A stretch of DNA of 64,000 bases from Asterias rubens (GCF_902459465.1 NC_047067.1:11544840-11608839); one strand, 5' to 3'. Positions 42,584-54,500 are shown, counted from the first letter of the stretch. Numbers and translations are program-made. Notes: generated by a model from the letters alone, not told the origin.

Positions 42584-42964
42584 TAAAGGCAGAGGACACT
42601 ATTGGTAATTAGTCAAAATAATTATTAGCATAAAACCTCACTTAGTAACGAGTACTGGGGAGAGGTTGATAGTATAAAACAATGTGAGAAACAGCTCCCT
42701 CTGAGTGACGTTTTTCGAGAAGGAAGTAATTTTCCACGAATTTGATTTTGAGACCTCAAGTTTACCATTTGAGGTCTTGAAATCAGCCATCTAAAAGCAC
42801 ACAACTTCGTGTGACAATGGGTTCTTTCATAGTTATCTCGCACTCTCCCGACGAGCAATCGAGCTCAAATTTGTACAGGTTTGTTATTTTACGCATATGT
42901 TGATAATACACCAAGTGAGACGACTGGTCTTTGACAATTACCAATAGTGCCCACTGTCTTTAAC
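42584..42964 (-). mobile_element. Family A MITE
   Basis: Complete; AAAGGCAGAGGACACTATTG at the left. Confidence 0.88.
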
Positions 42965-43079
42965 GCCTACTATATAAAGTGAAAGGGTTTTGGCATCAAA
43001 CTACTCTGTGAGGAAGTCACGTCATTCAGCAACATTGGAGGGGTGTTTCGGGATCAATGACAAATTAAAAGTAGACCTA

Positions 43080-43250
43080 CTGGTAAAATACGTTATACGT
43101 GCTATAATTTTCGTGACATTGTTACGCTTTACTCAAAACCACACTCATCAGCACAACATATTTGTTCGGAAGCTTTCTAATATACCGTACACGTTTAATG
43201 TCAATCTGTGGACATTGCGTTTTGTGTCCTACAAAACGTACCCAAACCAC
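43080..43250. mobile_element. Family F, right arm only
   Basis: TTTCGTGACATTGTTACGCT through TGTCCTACAAAACGTACCCA. Confidence 0.65.
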
Positions 43251-43628
43251 AGATTTGGCGTTATAGCAATTGACGGCAACAAAATACGCGGGATTTTCAA
43301 AATCTCATGCAATTACCAACATGATTGGACATTTTACTATTGGAATTGGACAATGATAACATAATGTGGACCTCCGATTGTAGCCTATAAACGGCTTCAT
43401 CAAAAAAATTATCTACTTCTATCGTCATTACCACGTCTATATGTTCAAGAATAAACGTCAAGGAGCAATTCCCTAGGCCCACCTGCATAGATCCCCCATG
43501 TGCATGCAAAGCATCGACTTTCTGCTTTGAGTGACTGTTATTTTACCGTTCTTGAATGCAAGTGTCATTACATAATACCGTGACAATACAGAGTTATTTA
43601 ATGATTAGGCCTACATGGAGCATGGAAG

Positions 43629-43833
43629 TAGAATGGAGGAATTTCCTCTAGCGCTAATTCGATGTACACTGGTGGCAAATGGCTGACCGGTGCAATGGCG
43701 TATAGAACCGGTGTCTTGCTCTTTGCAGAATGGAGGAATTTCCTCTAGCATTAATTCGATGTACACTTGTGGCAAATGGCTGACCGGTGCAAATGGCGTA
43801 TAGAACCGGTGTCTTGCTCTTTGCTCGACGATA
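43629..43833 (+). repeat. Two-copy tandem duplication (about 103 bp)
   Basis: AGAATGGAGGAATTTCCTCT to GGTGTCTTGCTCTTTGC occurs twice head to tail with few changes. Confidence 0.92.
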
Positions 43834-43885
43834 CACAAGTGTCAAGACCGAGATTCGAACCCACTCTCATTGCACCACAGTAAAC
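43834..43885 (-). mobile_element. tRNA-like SINE end
   Basis: CAAGACCGAGATTCGAACCC is the complement of a tRNA B box. Known function as pol III promoter is not implied. Confidence 0.4.
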
Positions 43886-44280
43886 GTGTCCACCGTTATT
43901 ACTCAGACAGTAATAGTGTAGCAAAACAAAATTTGTTTTTGTATGAGCAACCACACCCCAACTTCGGTAGATATGTTTATCTAATCAAGTAGGTCAAGGG
44001 TGAGAGCGTCTGTTTCCGACACACTGTCTATGAAGTTTTTAGGAAAGGATAATTAACAGATTCCAAGATAACTTACTCTCACTCTCCGGTGTCAACTTTC
44101 CTCAACTGCTCCTCCATGCTAGCCAAAGAAGGAAGTGTGTCCACCAATCGTTTTATGTGGCCTTTTTACTGGAACTGTGAGGCCCGGGTCGGTGCCACAT
44201 GGTAAGAATACCGCTGATCACGACAGCAATGCGAGCTACAGCAGCGCAATGATTGTGCATGCAAAATTGTGTTGCACACT

Positions 44281-44800
44281 TGAAGGGACATGTTTTCTTG
44301 GATCGGGCGAGTTGGTCTATGAAAAGCGTTCGAAACTGTTTGTTATGGAATGCACATGGTTTAAAGGCAGTGGACACTATTGGTAATTGTCAAAGACCAG
44401 TCTTTTCACTTGTTGTATCTAACAAACCTATGAAAATTTGAACTTCCGAGATAATAATGAAAGAAAAAATACCCTTGTCACACGAAGTTGTGTGCGTTTA
44501 GATAGTTGATTTCGAGACCTCAAGTTCTAAACTTTAGGTCTCGAAATGAAATTCGTGGAAAACTACTTCTCTCTCGAAAACTATGGCACTTCAGAGGGAG
44601 CCGTTTCTCACAATGTTATTATGCTAATAATTATTTTGAGTGATTACCAATAGTGTCCACTGCCTTTAAAGGTGTTTTACAAATATAATACAATGAAGGA
44701 TCCACACAAATGTGCCTCGAAATTGCACGATTTTCCTTGTACGTCGTGAACTTACACGGCAAGCTATAATTTTGTGGAGTCAAATTTTGACCGTGTTAGT
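44281..44800. mobile_element. Family K element split by a family A insertion
   Basis: The K left arm (GAAGGGACATGTTTTCTTGG...GTTTGTTATGG) stops at the A element at 44,361. K text resumes after 44,669 (CTATAATTTTGTGGAGTCAA, GTGTTAGTTCGCAG). Confidence 0.75.
44361..44669 (+). mobile_element. Family A MITE nested in K
   Basis: Complete ends; slightly shortened near ACAATGTTATTATGCTAATA. Confidence 0.9.
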
Positions 44801-45108
44801 TCGCAGGGATAAAGAGGAAGGGTGTGGTCTGAAAAGCCGAGTGTGCCATAACTTCACCCAACCTAACTGCTTCTTCTCTTTATTTCTTCTCAGTTTCATT
44901 GACGCGACTATCCGCGCTAAATCCACCAACTTTTAAAAAAGAAAATTAGCTACTGATGTTTCATGGGCGGACCAGGCCTATTCCTGGGGTTGGGGGCGGG
45001 GGGGGGGGGGGCATGATGCGCGGCCCCGCCGTTCAGATTTTTTCAAGAAACAAAAATTTTCCCCGGAAAACGCAGTTGTATACATTTCCCCACTTTCCTA
45101 TCCTCTCT

Positions 45109-45460
45109 TAAAGGCACTGGGCACTATCGGTAAATACTTCAAAAAATTTTTTTGAATAAAAACTTAATTGGTAACGAGCAATGGAGAGATTTTGATAGTA
45201 TACAACATGAGAAACGGCTCCCTCTGAAGTAACGCAGTTTTTGAGAAAGAAGTAATTTCTGACTAAAATATTTGAACTAATGTTTCTGAACGCACATAAC
45301 TAACTGTGCGACACTGGTGTTTTTTCTTCCAATATTCTCTCGCCATTTCGACGACCGATTGAGTTCAAAGTTTCACAGATTTGTTATTGTATGCATATGT
45401 TGAGATACGCCAAGTGGAAGACTAATTTTTGACAATTACCAAAGGTGTCCTGTGTCTTTC
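45109..45460 (-). mobile_element. Family B MITE
   Basis: AAAGGCACTGGGCACTATCG at the left, CCAAAGGTGTCCTGTGTCTT at the right. Confidence 0.85.
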
Positions 45461-45683
45461 GACACGAAGTTGTGTGCTTTCAGATGCTTGATTTCGGGAC
45501 CTCAAAATCTATTTCTTTCTCGGAAATTGCACTACTTCAGAGGGAGCCGTTTCTCACAATGTTTTATACTACCAACAGCTCTCCATTGCTTGTTACCAAG
45601 TAAGTTTTTATGTTAACATCTATTTTGAGTAATTACCAATAGTGTCCAGTGCCTTTAAACAATAGTGTCCAGTGCCTATAAAC
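45461..45683 (+). mobile_element. Family A/B right half with duplicated end
   Basis: Starts inside an element at CACGAAGTTGTGTGCTTTCA and ends CAATAGTGTCCAGTGCCTTT. The last 24 bp are then repeated. Confidence 0.8.
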
Positions 45684-47176
45684 ATAAAAAAAAAAACTAA
45701 CACCATGGTATCTTCAATAATTGTGTTTATTAAAAAGCAACTAATGTCATCCCCTTTTGCATAGTTAATAAAACAACTGGGATATGTTTTCTCTTTTGAA
45801 GACGGCACCATGTTTTTAGTTTATCCAGAGTTCTTGTGTGTTAGCCTTGCAGCTTGTGAGATGTTTTCTCCATTATATAACACTTAGCTATTTAAATTGC
45901 TTCAGTGAGCTAAAACAAAAAAATGTTAGGAATACTAAAGGAGCAAGAATGTTATTTTTTTAGCCCCAATTTCATTATTTTGACCACCAGTGTACGGCAG
46001 TTTCTGATGTACAAAAAATCAACATAATTGGCAGTCATTATGCAAAATATGTTAAGATAGTAACAATCATAAACCCATGCAAGTAAACACAAAACTGACA
46101 TGGATTAAAACTCTGAACATCAAGAAGACTATGCTTTGTGAATACATGGCTGAGAAAACTCTTTAATTAATTTGTGCACTTTGAATCTGAAAATATATAC
46201 GATATTTCAGGCATAATATCTGGTCCTTCGGAAAAAAAAGTAGGAAAAAATGTTATCGAGAACAAGGGCTGAGCTATTATATACACACGCTTTATAAGAC
46301 ATTTAGGCAATTTTAGGCAATTTAAACAAAATTTCTCTGAATTTACTAAGGGCAAACAAATCGAAAATCAGACTAATGTAGGAAGACTATCATGTCTGAT
46401 CTTTACAATATGATGGCAAACAATGGTTGTATTTGTAATTGAAAATAACATAAATAGTAGCAGGTCTTTGACAGTGCGAGGTGGTTTGATAAAGACTACA
46501 ATAAGAGGGTGCTGTGAGTGAGTTGTTAGATGCCGAGTTCGTTATTTTGCTGATTTCACACCAACATAGGATTTAAAATTTCTAAAAAGCTATTTCGATT
46601 CGAGAAAAATTGTTACATTTAAGGTATTGGTTGAATTAATCCGCTTATGATCAGACAATACAACTTTAATAAGTTTAGTGCTTAGAGCAGTTGTCAACTC
46701 GCTTAGTTCAGAGGTTAAAATCTCTTGCATTATTAGCGCAATGTATGTTGATAAACTAAGAGTGTATTTGTATGAACATGAACAAAATTCTGATAAAAGA
46801 GTTCCAAAAAAGAGCTTTGATTATGGACTAATCATCCAGTAAACTTTGGTATGTAATAATTACCACTTCGTGGAGTACTCGCATTGGGAAACAAAAACGA
46901 ATTTCTGACAACCGTATAGCAATTTAGAAGGTTCACACTATTTGTTTTCAAGACCTCAAATATTTTCTTTCGAAAGGGTAACATTTTTAGGATTTTTCTT
47001 ATTGAAAAGCTTTCCCAAACACTATATTCTGAGAGGTTTTACTTATATATTATTCAGCTTTTAAACTCCTAAAAGTTTAACTGTAAATATTTCAGGTCTT
47101 GGAAACAAACAGTTCTGGTTCATATTTTAAGTTATTTGCCAGTGGGTCCTTTCACAGAACTCGGGAATACAGTGCT
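45684..47176. other. Intergenic, nothing recognised
   Basis: About 1.5 kb of AT-rich unique DNA with no repeat family and no protein-like frame. Confidence 0.45.
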
Positions 47177-47586
47177 TTTAAAGGCAGTGGACACTATTGG
47201 CAATTACTCAAAATAATTATCAGCATAAAACCTCTTTTGGTAACGAGTAATGGGGAGAGGTTGACAGTATAAAAGATTGTGAGAAACGGTTCCCTCTGAA
47301 GTGACGTAGTTTTCGAGAAAGAAGTGATTTTCCATGAATTTGGTTTCGAGACCTCAAGCTTAGAATTTGAGGTCCCGAAATCAAGCATCTGAACGCACAC
47401 AACTTGTTGTGACAAGGGTGTTTTTTCTTTCATAGTTATCTTGCATCTCCGACGACCAATCGAGTACAAATTTTCACAACATATGCATAAAATAACAAAC
47501 CTGTTTGTTATTGTATGCATATGTTGAGATACACCAAGTGAGAAGACTGGTCTTTGACAATTGCCAATAGTGTCCACTGTCTTTAT
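47177..47586 (-). mobile_element. Family A MITE
   Basis: Complete, with a small inner inversion duplicate of CATATGCATAAAATAACAAA. Confidence 0.88.
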
Positions 47587-47587
47587 T

Positions 47588-47945
47588 AAAGGGAGGGTAC
47601 ACGTTTGGTAATTGTCAAAGACCAGTCTTCTCACTTGGTATATCCCATCATAACCATAAAATATCAAGCCTGTAAAAATTTGAGCTTTATTGGTCATCGA
47701 AGTTATGAATGAAAAAACACCCTTGTTGGACAAATTTGTGTGCTTTCAGATAAGAATAAAAGACTTCTAGCTAGAAGTCTTTAATTATTTTAGTGAGAAA
47801 TTACCTCTTCTCAAAAACTACGTTACTTCAGAGGGAGTCGTTTTCCACAATGTTTTATACTATCAATAGCTCTCCAATGCTCGTTAGTAAGGTTTTATGT
47901 TATTATTTGTTTTGAGTAATTACCAAATGTGTACCTTCTCTTTAA
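47588..47945 (+). mobile_element. Family D MITE, abutting
   Basis: AAAGGGAGGGTACACGTTTG at the left, CCAAATGTGTACCTTCTCTT at the right. The 179-residue frame across both elements is an artefact. Confidence 0.88.
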
Positions 47946-48666
47946 TACACATCCGTGTAATGGTAAAAACAAATTATGGATGTATACTAATGATCCCTGA
48001 TGCCAAAATAACACCTATTACACAGATTTGTTGTTTCATGTAAATATTGGGTCACACAAAGTGTGGATACTGGTCTCATGCTTAAGAAAAATACTATTTC
48101 ATAAAAAAAATACAATTTCTTCATAAAAAAGGAACTTAAGATTTCAGGTTATAAAGGAAAGACTTTGGCATCAGTTGAGTTAAAATCGGTACAAAAATAT
48201 TGATTTTTTAAATCATTCTCTGAAATCATAATTCACATTGATTGGTGAGTGAAAGGTGACCAAAAAAAACAGGTTTTCTAAATCTACTGCGCATTTTCAT
48301 CACTGCGTTGTTTACCCATAAACAAGGCTTTTAATAGACCTTTATCATGCTTTTTTCCATCTTGGTCATGTTCCTTGTATCGAATAACAAAAATGAATGC
48401 AAATCATCATTTTGCAAATAGGAACCACACTATTTTTTTTTCCTGCCTTGATTTGGTTACATTGATATCATTGGTAAAAAATTCAAGATGGCTGCACCGT
48501 GATAAAAGGTCTATAGGTCAGGTTCGAGCAGGGACCATTTGTCATCACTAGTCAATATTCCATGGTGACCTATGCATTCAATACATACTGGGCACCAGAA
48601 TTTTTTTCAAATGGTCGACAATGGTCAACTATAGTCCCTTGCTTGAATTTGCTCTTGGTGGCGCTA
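47946..48666. other. 3' flank of the methyltransferase gene
   Basis: AT-rich, no repeat family. The 3' untranslated region should lie here but no clear AATAAA was located on the minus strand. Confidence 0.35.
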
Positions 48667-48812
48667 TTACTTTTTGCAGACAATTTCAACGTACTCCCAG
48701 GGTGAATTTGTGCCAAAGTTGTCTCGTGAAAACTTGCTGACATCCGCCATGTATTCTTTACAGACTGCATCAGGAATCGAAAATGATAGGTTCAACACTC
48801 CGTAAATATAAC
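48667..48812 (-). CDS. Methyltransferase exon 4 with stop
   Basis: Follows acceptor TTCTTTCCTTAG. Encodes residues 220-267 (GYIYGVLNLSFSIPDAVCKE, later DNFGTNSPWEYVEIVCKK), then TAA at 48669-48667. A longer reading frame in another phase overlaps but makes no sense as protein. Confidence 0.88.
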
Positions 48813-51800
48813 CTAAGGAAAGAACAAATGAAAACACGATGTTGGAAATTTCGATACAAACAAATTTTTATCAGATGCCTTGAAAAACAGCTGGAAAACT
48901 ATCAGAACAGGAGCTGACCTACATATCATGGTAAGCAATAATAGTGTAGTGTGTTGCTCAAAGGCATGTTACAGAATTGGTAAGAAACAAAAATCGTGAA
49001 GATCACAGATTAACATAAAACTTACACGGTCTAATGATGATGATAGTTTAAAACATCCCTTGATATACTTCTGTCTAAAACTTCATTTTTGATGAGAAAT
49101 AAATAAATAATCTAATTTCGGGTTTGGAGTTTATCGCTCAGTGAGCGTTTATGTCAATTTTGTTTTCGGCATCGATGCAATGCAAAATTTGTGATCGGTT
49201 GCAAAAGCAAGTCCTTGGCAATAAACAAAGAAGAAGTCAACTCCCGTTATGACAAGCTCTAATATTACGAGGTTCCGGATAATACAAGGTTTTTCGCCCA
49301 TCCCGAACTGCCCGATGCGTGTTTCAATGAATTCAAATATTGATTCCACAAGCACGGTTGCAGTTATTATGAGGTAATTTGGGCGACCCATTACGAGCAA
49401 AACATTGTTTCAAACACTTTTATAAAAAGAGAAAAATACAAAAACCAACAAAGAAATACCTGTACAGCCTGTCAAGTCAATATTTGTGGCTTTAAAGACA
49501 GTGGACACTATTGGTAATTGTCAAAGACCAGTCTTCTCACTTGGTGTATCTCATTATATACATAAAACAACAAACCTGTGAAAGTTTGAGCTCAATCGGT
49601 CGTCGAAGTTGTGAGATAATAATGAAAGAAAAAACACCTTTGTCATAGAAGTTGTGTGCTTTCAAATGCTTGATTTCGAGACCTCAAGTTCTAAATCTGA
49701 GGTCTCGTAATCAAATTCGGGGAAAATTACTTCTTTCTCGAAAACTACTCCACTTCAGAGGGAGCCGTTTCTCACAATGTTATATACTACCAACCTCTCC
49801 CCATTACTCGTTACCAACTAAGGTTTCGTGCTCATAATTATTTTGAGTAATCACCAATAGTGTCCACTGCCTTTAAGACATACAATAGAGGTGGTGGTAA
49901 GTGGCAGTATCGCTAGCAACACTGTATCCTTACCTGAGGCATCATCATCATCATAGTCATCCTCAGCAAGATCGTGATCCTGATACACTTGAACGTCTTG
50001 GAATCCTACACTCTCAATCATTCCCTTCACTTTGTCGGCCGTAGACTCGATGATAATGTTCTTTCCCTTTGCATCCTGAATTTAAGATGAGTAGGTGGAT
50101 TTGTTTTTTTGTAAGACTTGTCATGATAGATTAAAGTTTGTGAAATTTTTAAACTGATTTCTGTGACTTTGGATTGTATGCTAGACTTTAATGTCAGGTT
50201 TTAAAGGCAGTGGACACTATTATATTGGTAATTGTGAAAAACTAGCCCTCACAGTTGGTGTATCTCAACATATGCATAAAATAACAAACCTGTGAAAGTT
50301 TGAGCTCAATCGGTCATCGGACTTGCGAGATATTAATGAAAGAAGAAAACACCCTTGTCACACGCAGTTGTGTGCGTTTAGATGGTTGATTTCGAGACCT
50401 CAAGTTCTAAATCTGAGGTCTCGAAATCAAATTCATTGAAAATTACTTCTTTCTCAAAAACTATGCCACTTCAGAGGAAGCCGTTTCTCACGATGTTTTA
50501 TACCATCAACCTCTCCCCATTACTGGTCACCAAAAAAGGTTTTATGCTGATAATTATTTTGAGTAATTACCAATAGTGTCCACTGCCTTTAATGATGGTT
50601 ATTTTTTAATGATTGAGAATGCTGTTGCAATTCAGCAATGTAATGCGAAAACATTTTTAAATAAATAAATCATAGGCTTCTACCAACACGTAGCCTTGAC
50701 TCAAGAAGGCTGTTGGCGTAGTGTGCCCCGGCCCGGCACGATTCATGATCTGCACGCAGTGCATACACGAACAACGTATACATTGTATGTACAGTACATT
50801 GTACAGCGAGAACAGTATAGCAAAGTTGTGACTGCGATGTACCGTTGCAAATTATACACCATTGGTTTCCAGCGACTTACAGTAAACAACCTACTGGACC
50901 CAGTAGGGATGTCTCTCTCGCCTAGCGCCATTGCCATATTTTACAACAGCCACTTGCTTGTTTTCCTCAACGAGCACGTGCGATTGCTTGCAGAACGTTG
51001 TGATTGACATCGCAGCGAGAGTGAATAGGTCAACCAGCAACCCATGAGAATGGGTTGCTTTTTTAGTAAACATTAGCATAATGAGCTCCGCCCCAAGTTT
51101 TGGCAGATACAAAACCTTCAAGGCGCTACTTAGAAAGTAATCATGTACAATGTACAGTGAAGGTACAGTACATGTACAGTATGTGTATATACGCTGTACA
51201 CGTATTATATGGACACTTTGTGTTATGTATGGGGCTGGGGGCATGTGCCAAATTTACCAATAGTGTCCAGTGGGGGTATTGCTTTTCAGTGGGGGTGGGG
51301 GGGCACTACATCCATCTGAATATATTTGCAAGGGCAGCGGGGGGTGGGGGGTGGGGCACTGGACAATTGTGAAAGACTGACCCTACTTTTAAACGACACA
51401 AACCTTGACAAGTGGTCCCCATTTTGGATGGTTCCTGACATAAGCCTCTGCCTTAGTCGTCCAGCCACGCTTGTCCCCGATGTACGTTAGGTGCAACTTC
51501 CCTCCTGGCTTCAGACAGTCGTACATGTTCTTCAACGCTTTCGGCTGGTCTTCAATGAAGTGCAGCGTAAAGCCACTCATAATGGTATCAAAGTTGTTCT
51601 GCCATTCCTTACTGCAGTCACCCAGATCGGTCCCAAAGTCTGCCACCTTGTAGATGATGTTGGGGCAGGTGTTTTTCTCGTTCGCCTTTTTAATCTCGCC
51701 AGCATCAATGTCAATACCTGTACAGAATAAGAAAGGGTGGAAGTGAACTGATCAGCAGAGAATGTGATACATGTAGCAAACGGTTACAAACGCTTTTCAA

Positions 51801-53019
51801 AGACCAACTCGACTGATCCAAGGCAATGTGTTCCTTTGAGCAAGACACTAAAACCATTATTGCTTCAAAAATTTGGCTACTGGTGCTGCATACTCCAAGG
51901 AGGTGAGAAGGTTCCAGGACAGCTCAAGGCCCATGGAACAGGGGCAGGTAACAACACAGGTATTTACTTGCACTGACTTCATCCCAGTGTGGTTAAAATA
52001 TTACACTGAGCTTTGGATGCTAATTCCAGACTCCCATGTTTTTTTTAATGAAGTTTGGCTGGCTGTATAATGTTGGTCAGATACACCTCAAGCTAGGCCC
52101 AATTTCATAGAGCTGCTAAGCACAAAAATTTGCTTAGCATGAATTTTTTGCCTGGATAAAAACAGGATTACCAACCAAATTTCAACATGATTTTCAGGAT
52201 AAGCAAACAGCTGAATAGCATTAACAAGCAATATGCAATAAGAGGAAGAAATTTCGTGCTAAGCTAATTTTTGTGACTATAGCAACTCTATGAATTTGGG
52301 CCCAGGACAGTATACTAGCCAAGCAGTTACAGTGCGGTGTAGCTGCGGGGACGATACACACACCCTTGATCCCAGTATGTGTGTGTGAGTCAGTCGCAAT
52401 CTCGCGATAATCGCGATATATCGATTAAATATTGGGATGTATTTGCTAGCTGAGACATCTTGCACCCCATAGGTTTGGAGTAAAACCAGAAGAATAGGTC
52501 ATTAGAACACCTCTCTTATGCTAGGACTGTCTCTTCTACAACTTTCACTTGGAGTTTTAAGACTGATAATGTCAAATTTCATTAATCGCGATTATATTGA
52601 ATATCGCGATATATTGTCGGCGATATATCGTGAATAAAATAAATCAATATCGCCCAAGCTTAGTTTCAACTCGACATTTCGATCAGTATGCTCTGATCGT
52701 CTTCTGGAGAAAGCTGGACTCTGATGCTGCATGCTGCCTAGGTGGATTGGTGATGCACGAAGGCGGGAAATAGAGGCCTACATGTACATTGTTCAACTTC
52801 TCCAAACACCTACCTACCTACAATGGAATGGACTTGGCTAGACAGCTGGTCCAAGAATTCACCCTCAGCGCATCCTATGTCCATCAAGCGATGCCCCTTA
52901 TCTAGTGCTATACGGGCGATGAACTCTTCCTTAAAGGCTTGTTTAACCTTGCTAAGCTTGGAGTTCTCCCAATCCCATTCCTCATCAGCGTGAGCGTGCT
53001 GCTGTTCTTGCTCTGCCAT
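48667..53019 (-). CDS. SAM-dependent methyltransferase, juvenile hormone acid methyltransferase-like (four exons)
   Basis: Join of 53019-52818, 51717-51404, 50075-49934 and 48812-48667 gives 804 nt, 267 residues plus TAA, with phases 1, 0, 1 matching. The start ATG has A at -3 and G at +4. The class I methyltransferase fold is visible: motif I HRLMDIGCAEGEF (about residues 43-55) for SAM binding, acidic GIDID after strand 2 (68-72), FDTIMSGFTLHFIED (110-124), and LKPGGKLHLTYIG (136-148). The C-terminal half ends NSPWEYVEIVCKK. Length and motif order fit the JHAMT-like group of small-molecule methyltransferases. Echinoderms are not known to use juvenile hormone, so the substrate is unknown. 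Introns 2 and 3 each hold a family A element. The gene appears intact. Confidence 0.88.
49000..49105. mobile_element. Family F fragment (methyltransferase intron 3)
   Basis: CACAGATTAACATAAAACTT and GATGATAGTTTAAAACATCC match the F left arm. Confidence 0.45.
49491..49879 (+). mobile_element. Family A MITE (methyltransferase intron 3)
   Basis: Complete; ends about 55 bp from exon 3. Confidence 0.9.
49934..50075 (-). CDS. Methyltransferase exon 3
   Basis: Encodes residues 173-219 (DAKGKNIIIESTADKVKGM..., ending in an acidic EDDYDDDDAS run) after acceptor TTAAATTCAG and before donor GTAAGG at 49933. No start codon lies in the exon. The acidic loop is unusual for the family, and its ATC/ATG repeat may be a small codon expansion. 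Confidence 0.86.
50201..50594 (+). mobile_element. Family A MITE (methyltransferase intron 2)
   Basis: Complete, with a six-base expansion near the left end (ACTATTATATTGGTAATTG). Confidence 0.9.
51275..51362 (+). repeat. G-run cluster
   Basis: Multiple runs of four to seven G (GTGGGGGTGGGGGGGCACT; GCGGGGGGTGGGGGGTGGGG) could form G-quadruplexes next to exon 2 on the non-coding strand. Confidence 0.6.
51404..51717 (-). CDS. Methyltransferase exon 2
   Basis: Encodes residues 68-172 after acceptor CTTATTCTGTACAG. It carries GIDIDAGEIKKANEK, the FDTIMSGFTLHFIED block and LKPGGKLHLTYIG. It ends CTT GTC AAG in phase 0 before donor GTTTGT at 51403. A G-rich tract (C-rich on the coding strand) follows in the intron. 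Confidence 0.9.
52095..52303. mobile_element. Family C foldback (methyltransferase intron 1)
   Basis: GGCCCAATTTCATAGAGCTG at the left, CAACTCTATGAATTTGGGCC at the right. Confidence 0.85.
52818..53019 (-). CDS. Methyltransferase exon 1
   Basis: Encodes residues 1-67 plus one base, including an acidic N-terminus (MAEQEQQHAHADEEWDWENS) and SAM-binding motif I. The donor is GTAGGT at 52817. The ATG is preceded by ATCCAGCAGATTG and, just upstream, TTTTTTTATCAG, a likely acceptor for a 5' untranslated intron. Confidence 0.88.
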
Positions 53020-53233
53020 TGTAAGGACAATCTGCTGGATCTGATAAAAAAATATAATAATAAATAAATAACAATATAACTAGACATTAGTTGTATGTGA
53101 ACCTGTTGCTGTCCATAAAAAAAAATGTTATATTGGCAAAACGGGCCCCCCAAAAAAGGGTAGGTAGGGATTCAAAAAGAAGAAGATTTTCCCCCCTCCC
53201 AGTAACAAATTATATGTTTTCTAATTGTTTAAG

Positions 53234-54207
53234 CTGATACTATACACGATAACAAAAGAAAACAAGGCTACACACAACAAATAGTATATTTTTAAACTCT
53301 TGATGACATTTATTTTATTTTTTATGTCTTGAATAGATTTTAATCATTAAATTTCTTCCCTTGAAGAAATTAAAATATTCAGGAACGGCCGTATTTTTAG
53401 GGTAGATCGGGTTTACGCCACTTAACATTTTGTTTTTAATGCTTGGATTTTAACGCTCCAGCGTTTTAAAGTGAGCATGCCATTGCCATTTTAGATAGGA
53501 GACCCCTCATCTTTGTCAGGCCCTTTGTCTGCTAAAGCCATTATACACTTTCGGAACAGAAAACAAAAATAAAAGTTCACAGATTTACAAATTAGTTACA
53601 GGATTTACAGAAGGTAATGGTTAAAGACTTCTCTTTAAATATTTTTCAAAGAAATGCTTTACTTTTTGAGAAAACATTAAAACAATTATTAATTCTCGAT
53701 GTCGAGAATTACAGATTTATTATAAACACATGTCATGACACGGCAAAACGTGCGGAAACAAGGCTGGGTTTTTCCCGTTATTATCTCGCTACTCCGATGA
53801 CCGATTGAGCCTAAATTTTCACAGGTTTGTAATTTTTTTATTTAAGTTGTGATACACGAAGTGTGCGCCTCGGACCATACTGTTTATCAAAAGTGTCCAA
53901 TGGCTGGTAGTATACATGATAACAAAAGAAAACAAGGCTTCACACAACAAATAGTACATTTTTAAACTCTTGATGACATTTATTTAATTTTTTATGTCTT
54001 TAATAGATTTTAATCGTTAAATTTCTTCCCTTGAATAAATAAAAATATTCAGGGTCGGCCATATTTTTAGGGTAGGTCGGGTTAACATTTTTGTGTTTAA
54101 TGCCTTAGGTTTTGCTTGGAATTTAACGCTCCAGCGTTAAACAGTGAGCATGCCATTGCCATTTGAGATAGGAGACCCCTCATCTTTGTCAGGCCCTTTG
54201 TCTGTTT
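53234..54207 (+). repeat. 300-bp direct duplication flanking a family E element
   Basis: 53234-53531 and 53906-54207 are close copies (GATAACAAAAGAAAACAAGG ... GACCCCTCATCTTTGTCAGG). The E element at 53,535-53,905 lies between. Confidence 0.88.
53535..53905. mobile_element. Family E foldback
   Basis: AAAGCCATTATACACTTTCG at the left, AAAAGTGTCCAATGGCT at the right, centre AATTCTCGATGTCGAGAATT. Confidence 0.8.
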
Positions 54208-54289
54208 ACTGGAGGTAGAACTAGTGCCTACTTACCTTAGCCAAATCTTCATTCTATTAGGGACTTCAAAACTCTTTTTACACCCCATT

Positions 54290-54500
54290 CAATGTGCCCT
54301 ATTCAGGCCTGATACTTCACGGAGGCAGCAAAGGCGATTGCCTCCGTGTCCCCTGGTCATTGCCTTGGTGCCCTTGAAATGCTCCAGTACAAATTTGCAA
54401 TTTCATCATAGGGTGCCCTTTACCAAGAAGAAATTGCCTTGGTGCCCTTGCCCTCTCAAAAATGAAGCATACAGCCCTTCCTATTTGCTAAGAAGAGGTA
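54290..54500. repeat. CCTTGGTGCCCTT-containing short repeat
   Basis: TTGCCTTGGTGCCCTTG occurs twice within this segment, with GGAGGCAGCAAAGGCGATTG near the left. Looks like a decayed repeat. Confidence 0.4.

Noticed and set aside
47194..47733. 179-residue minus-strand frame
   Set aside because: It spans the A and D repeat elements, and similar text recurs in other A copies. Repeat-derived.
49149..49400. 83-residue minus-strand frame as another methyltransferase exon
   Set aside because: It lies in intron 3, does not match the fold, and exons 3 and 4 already join in phase without it.
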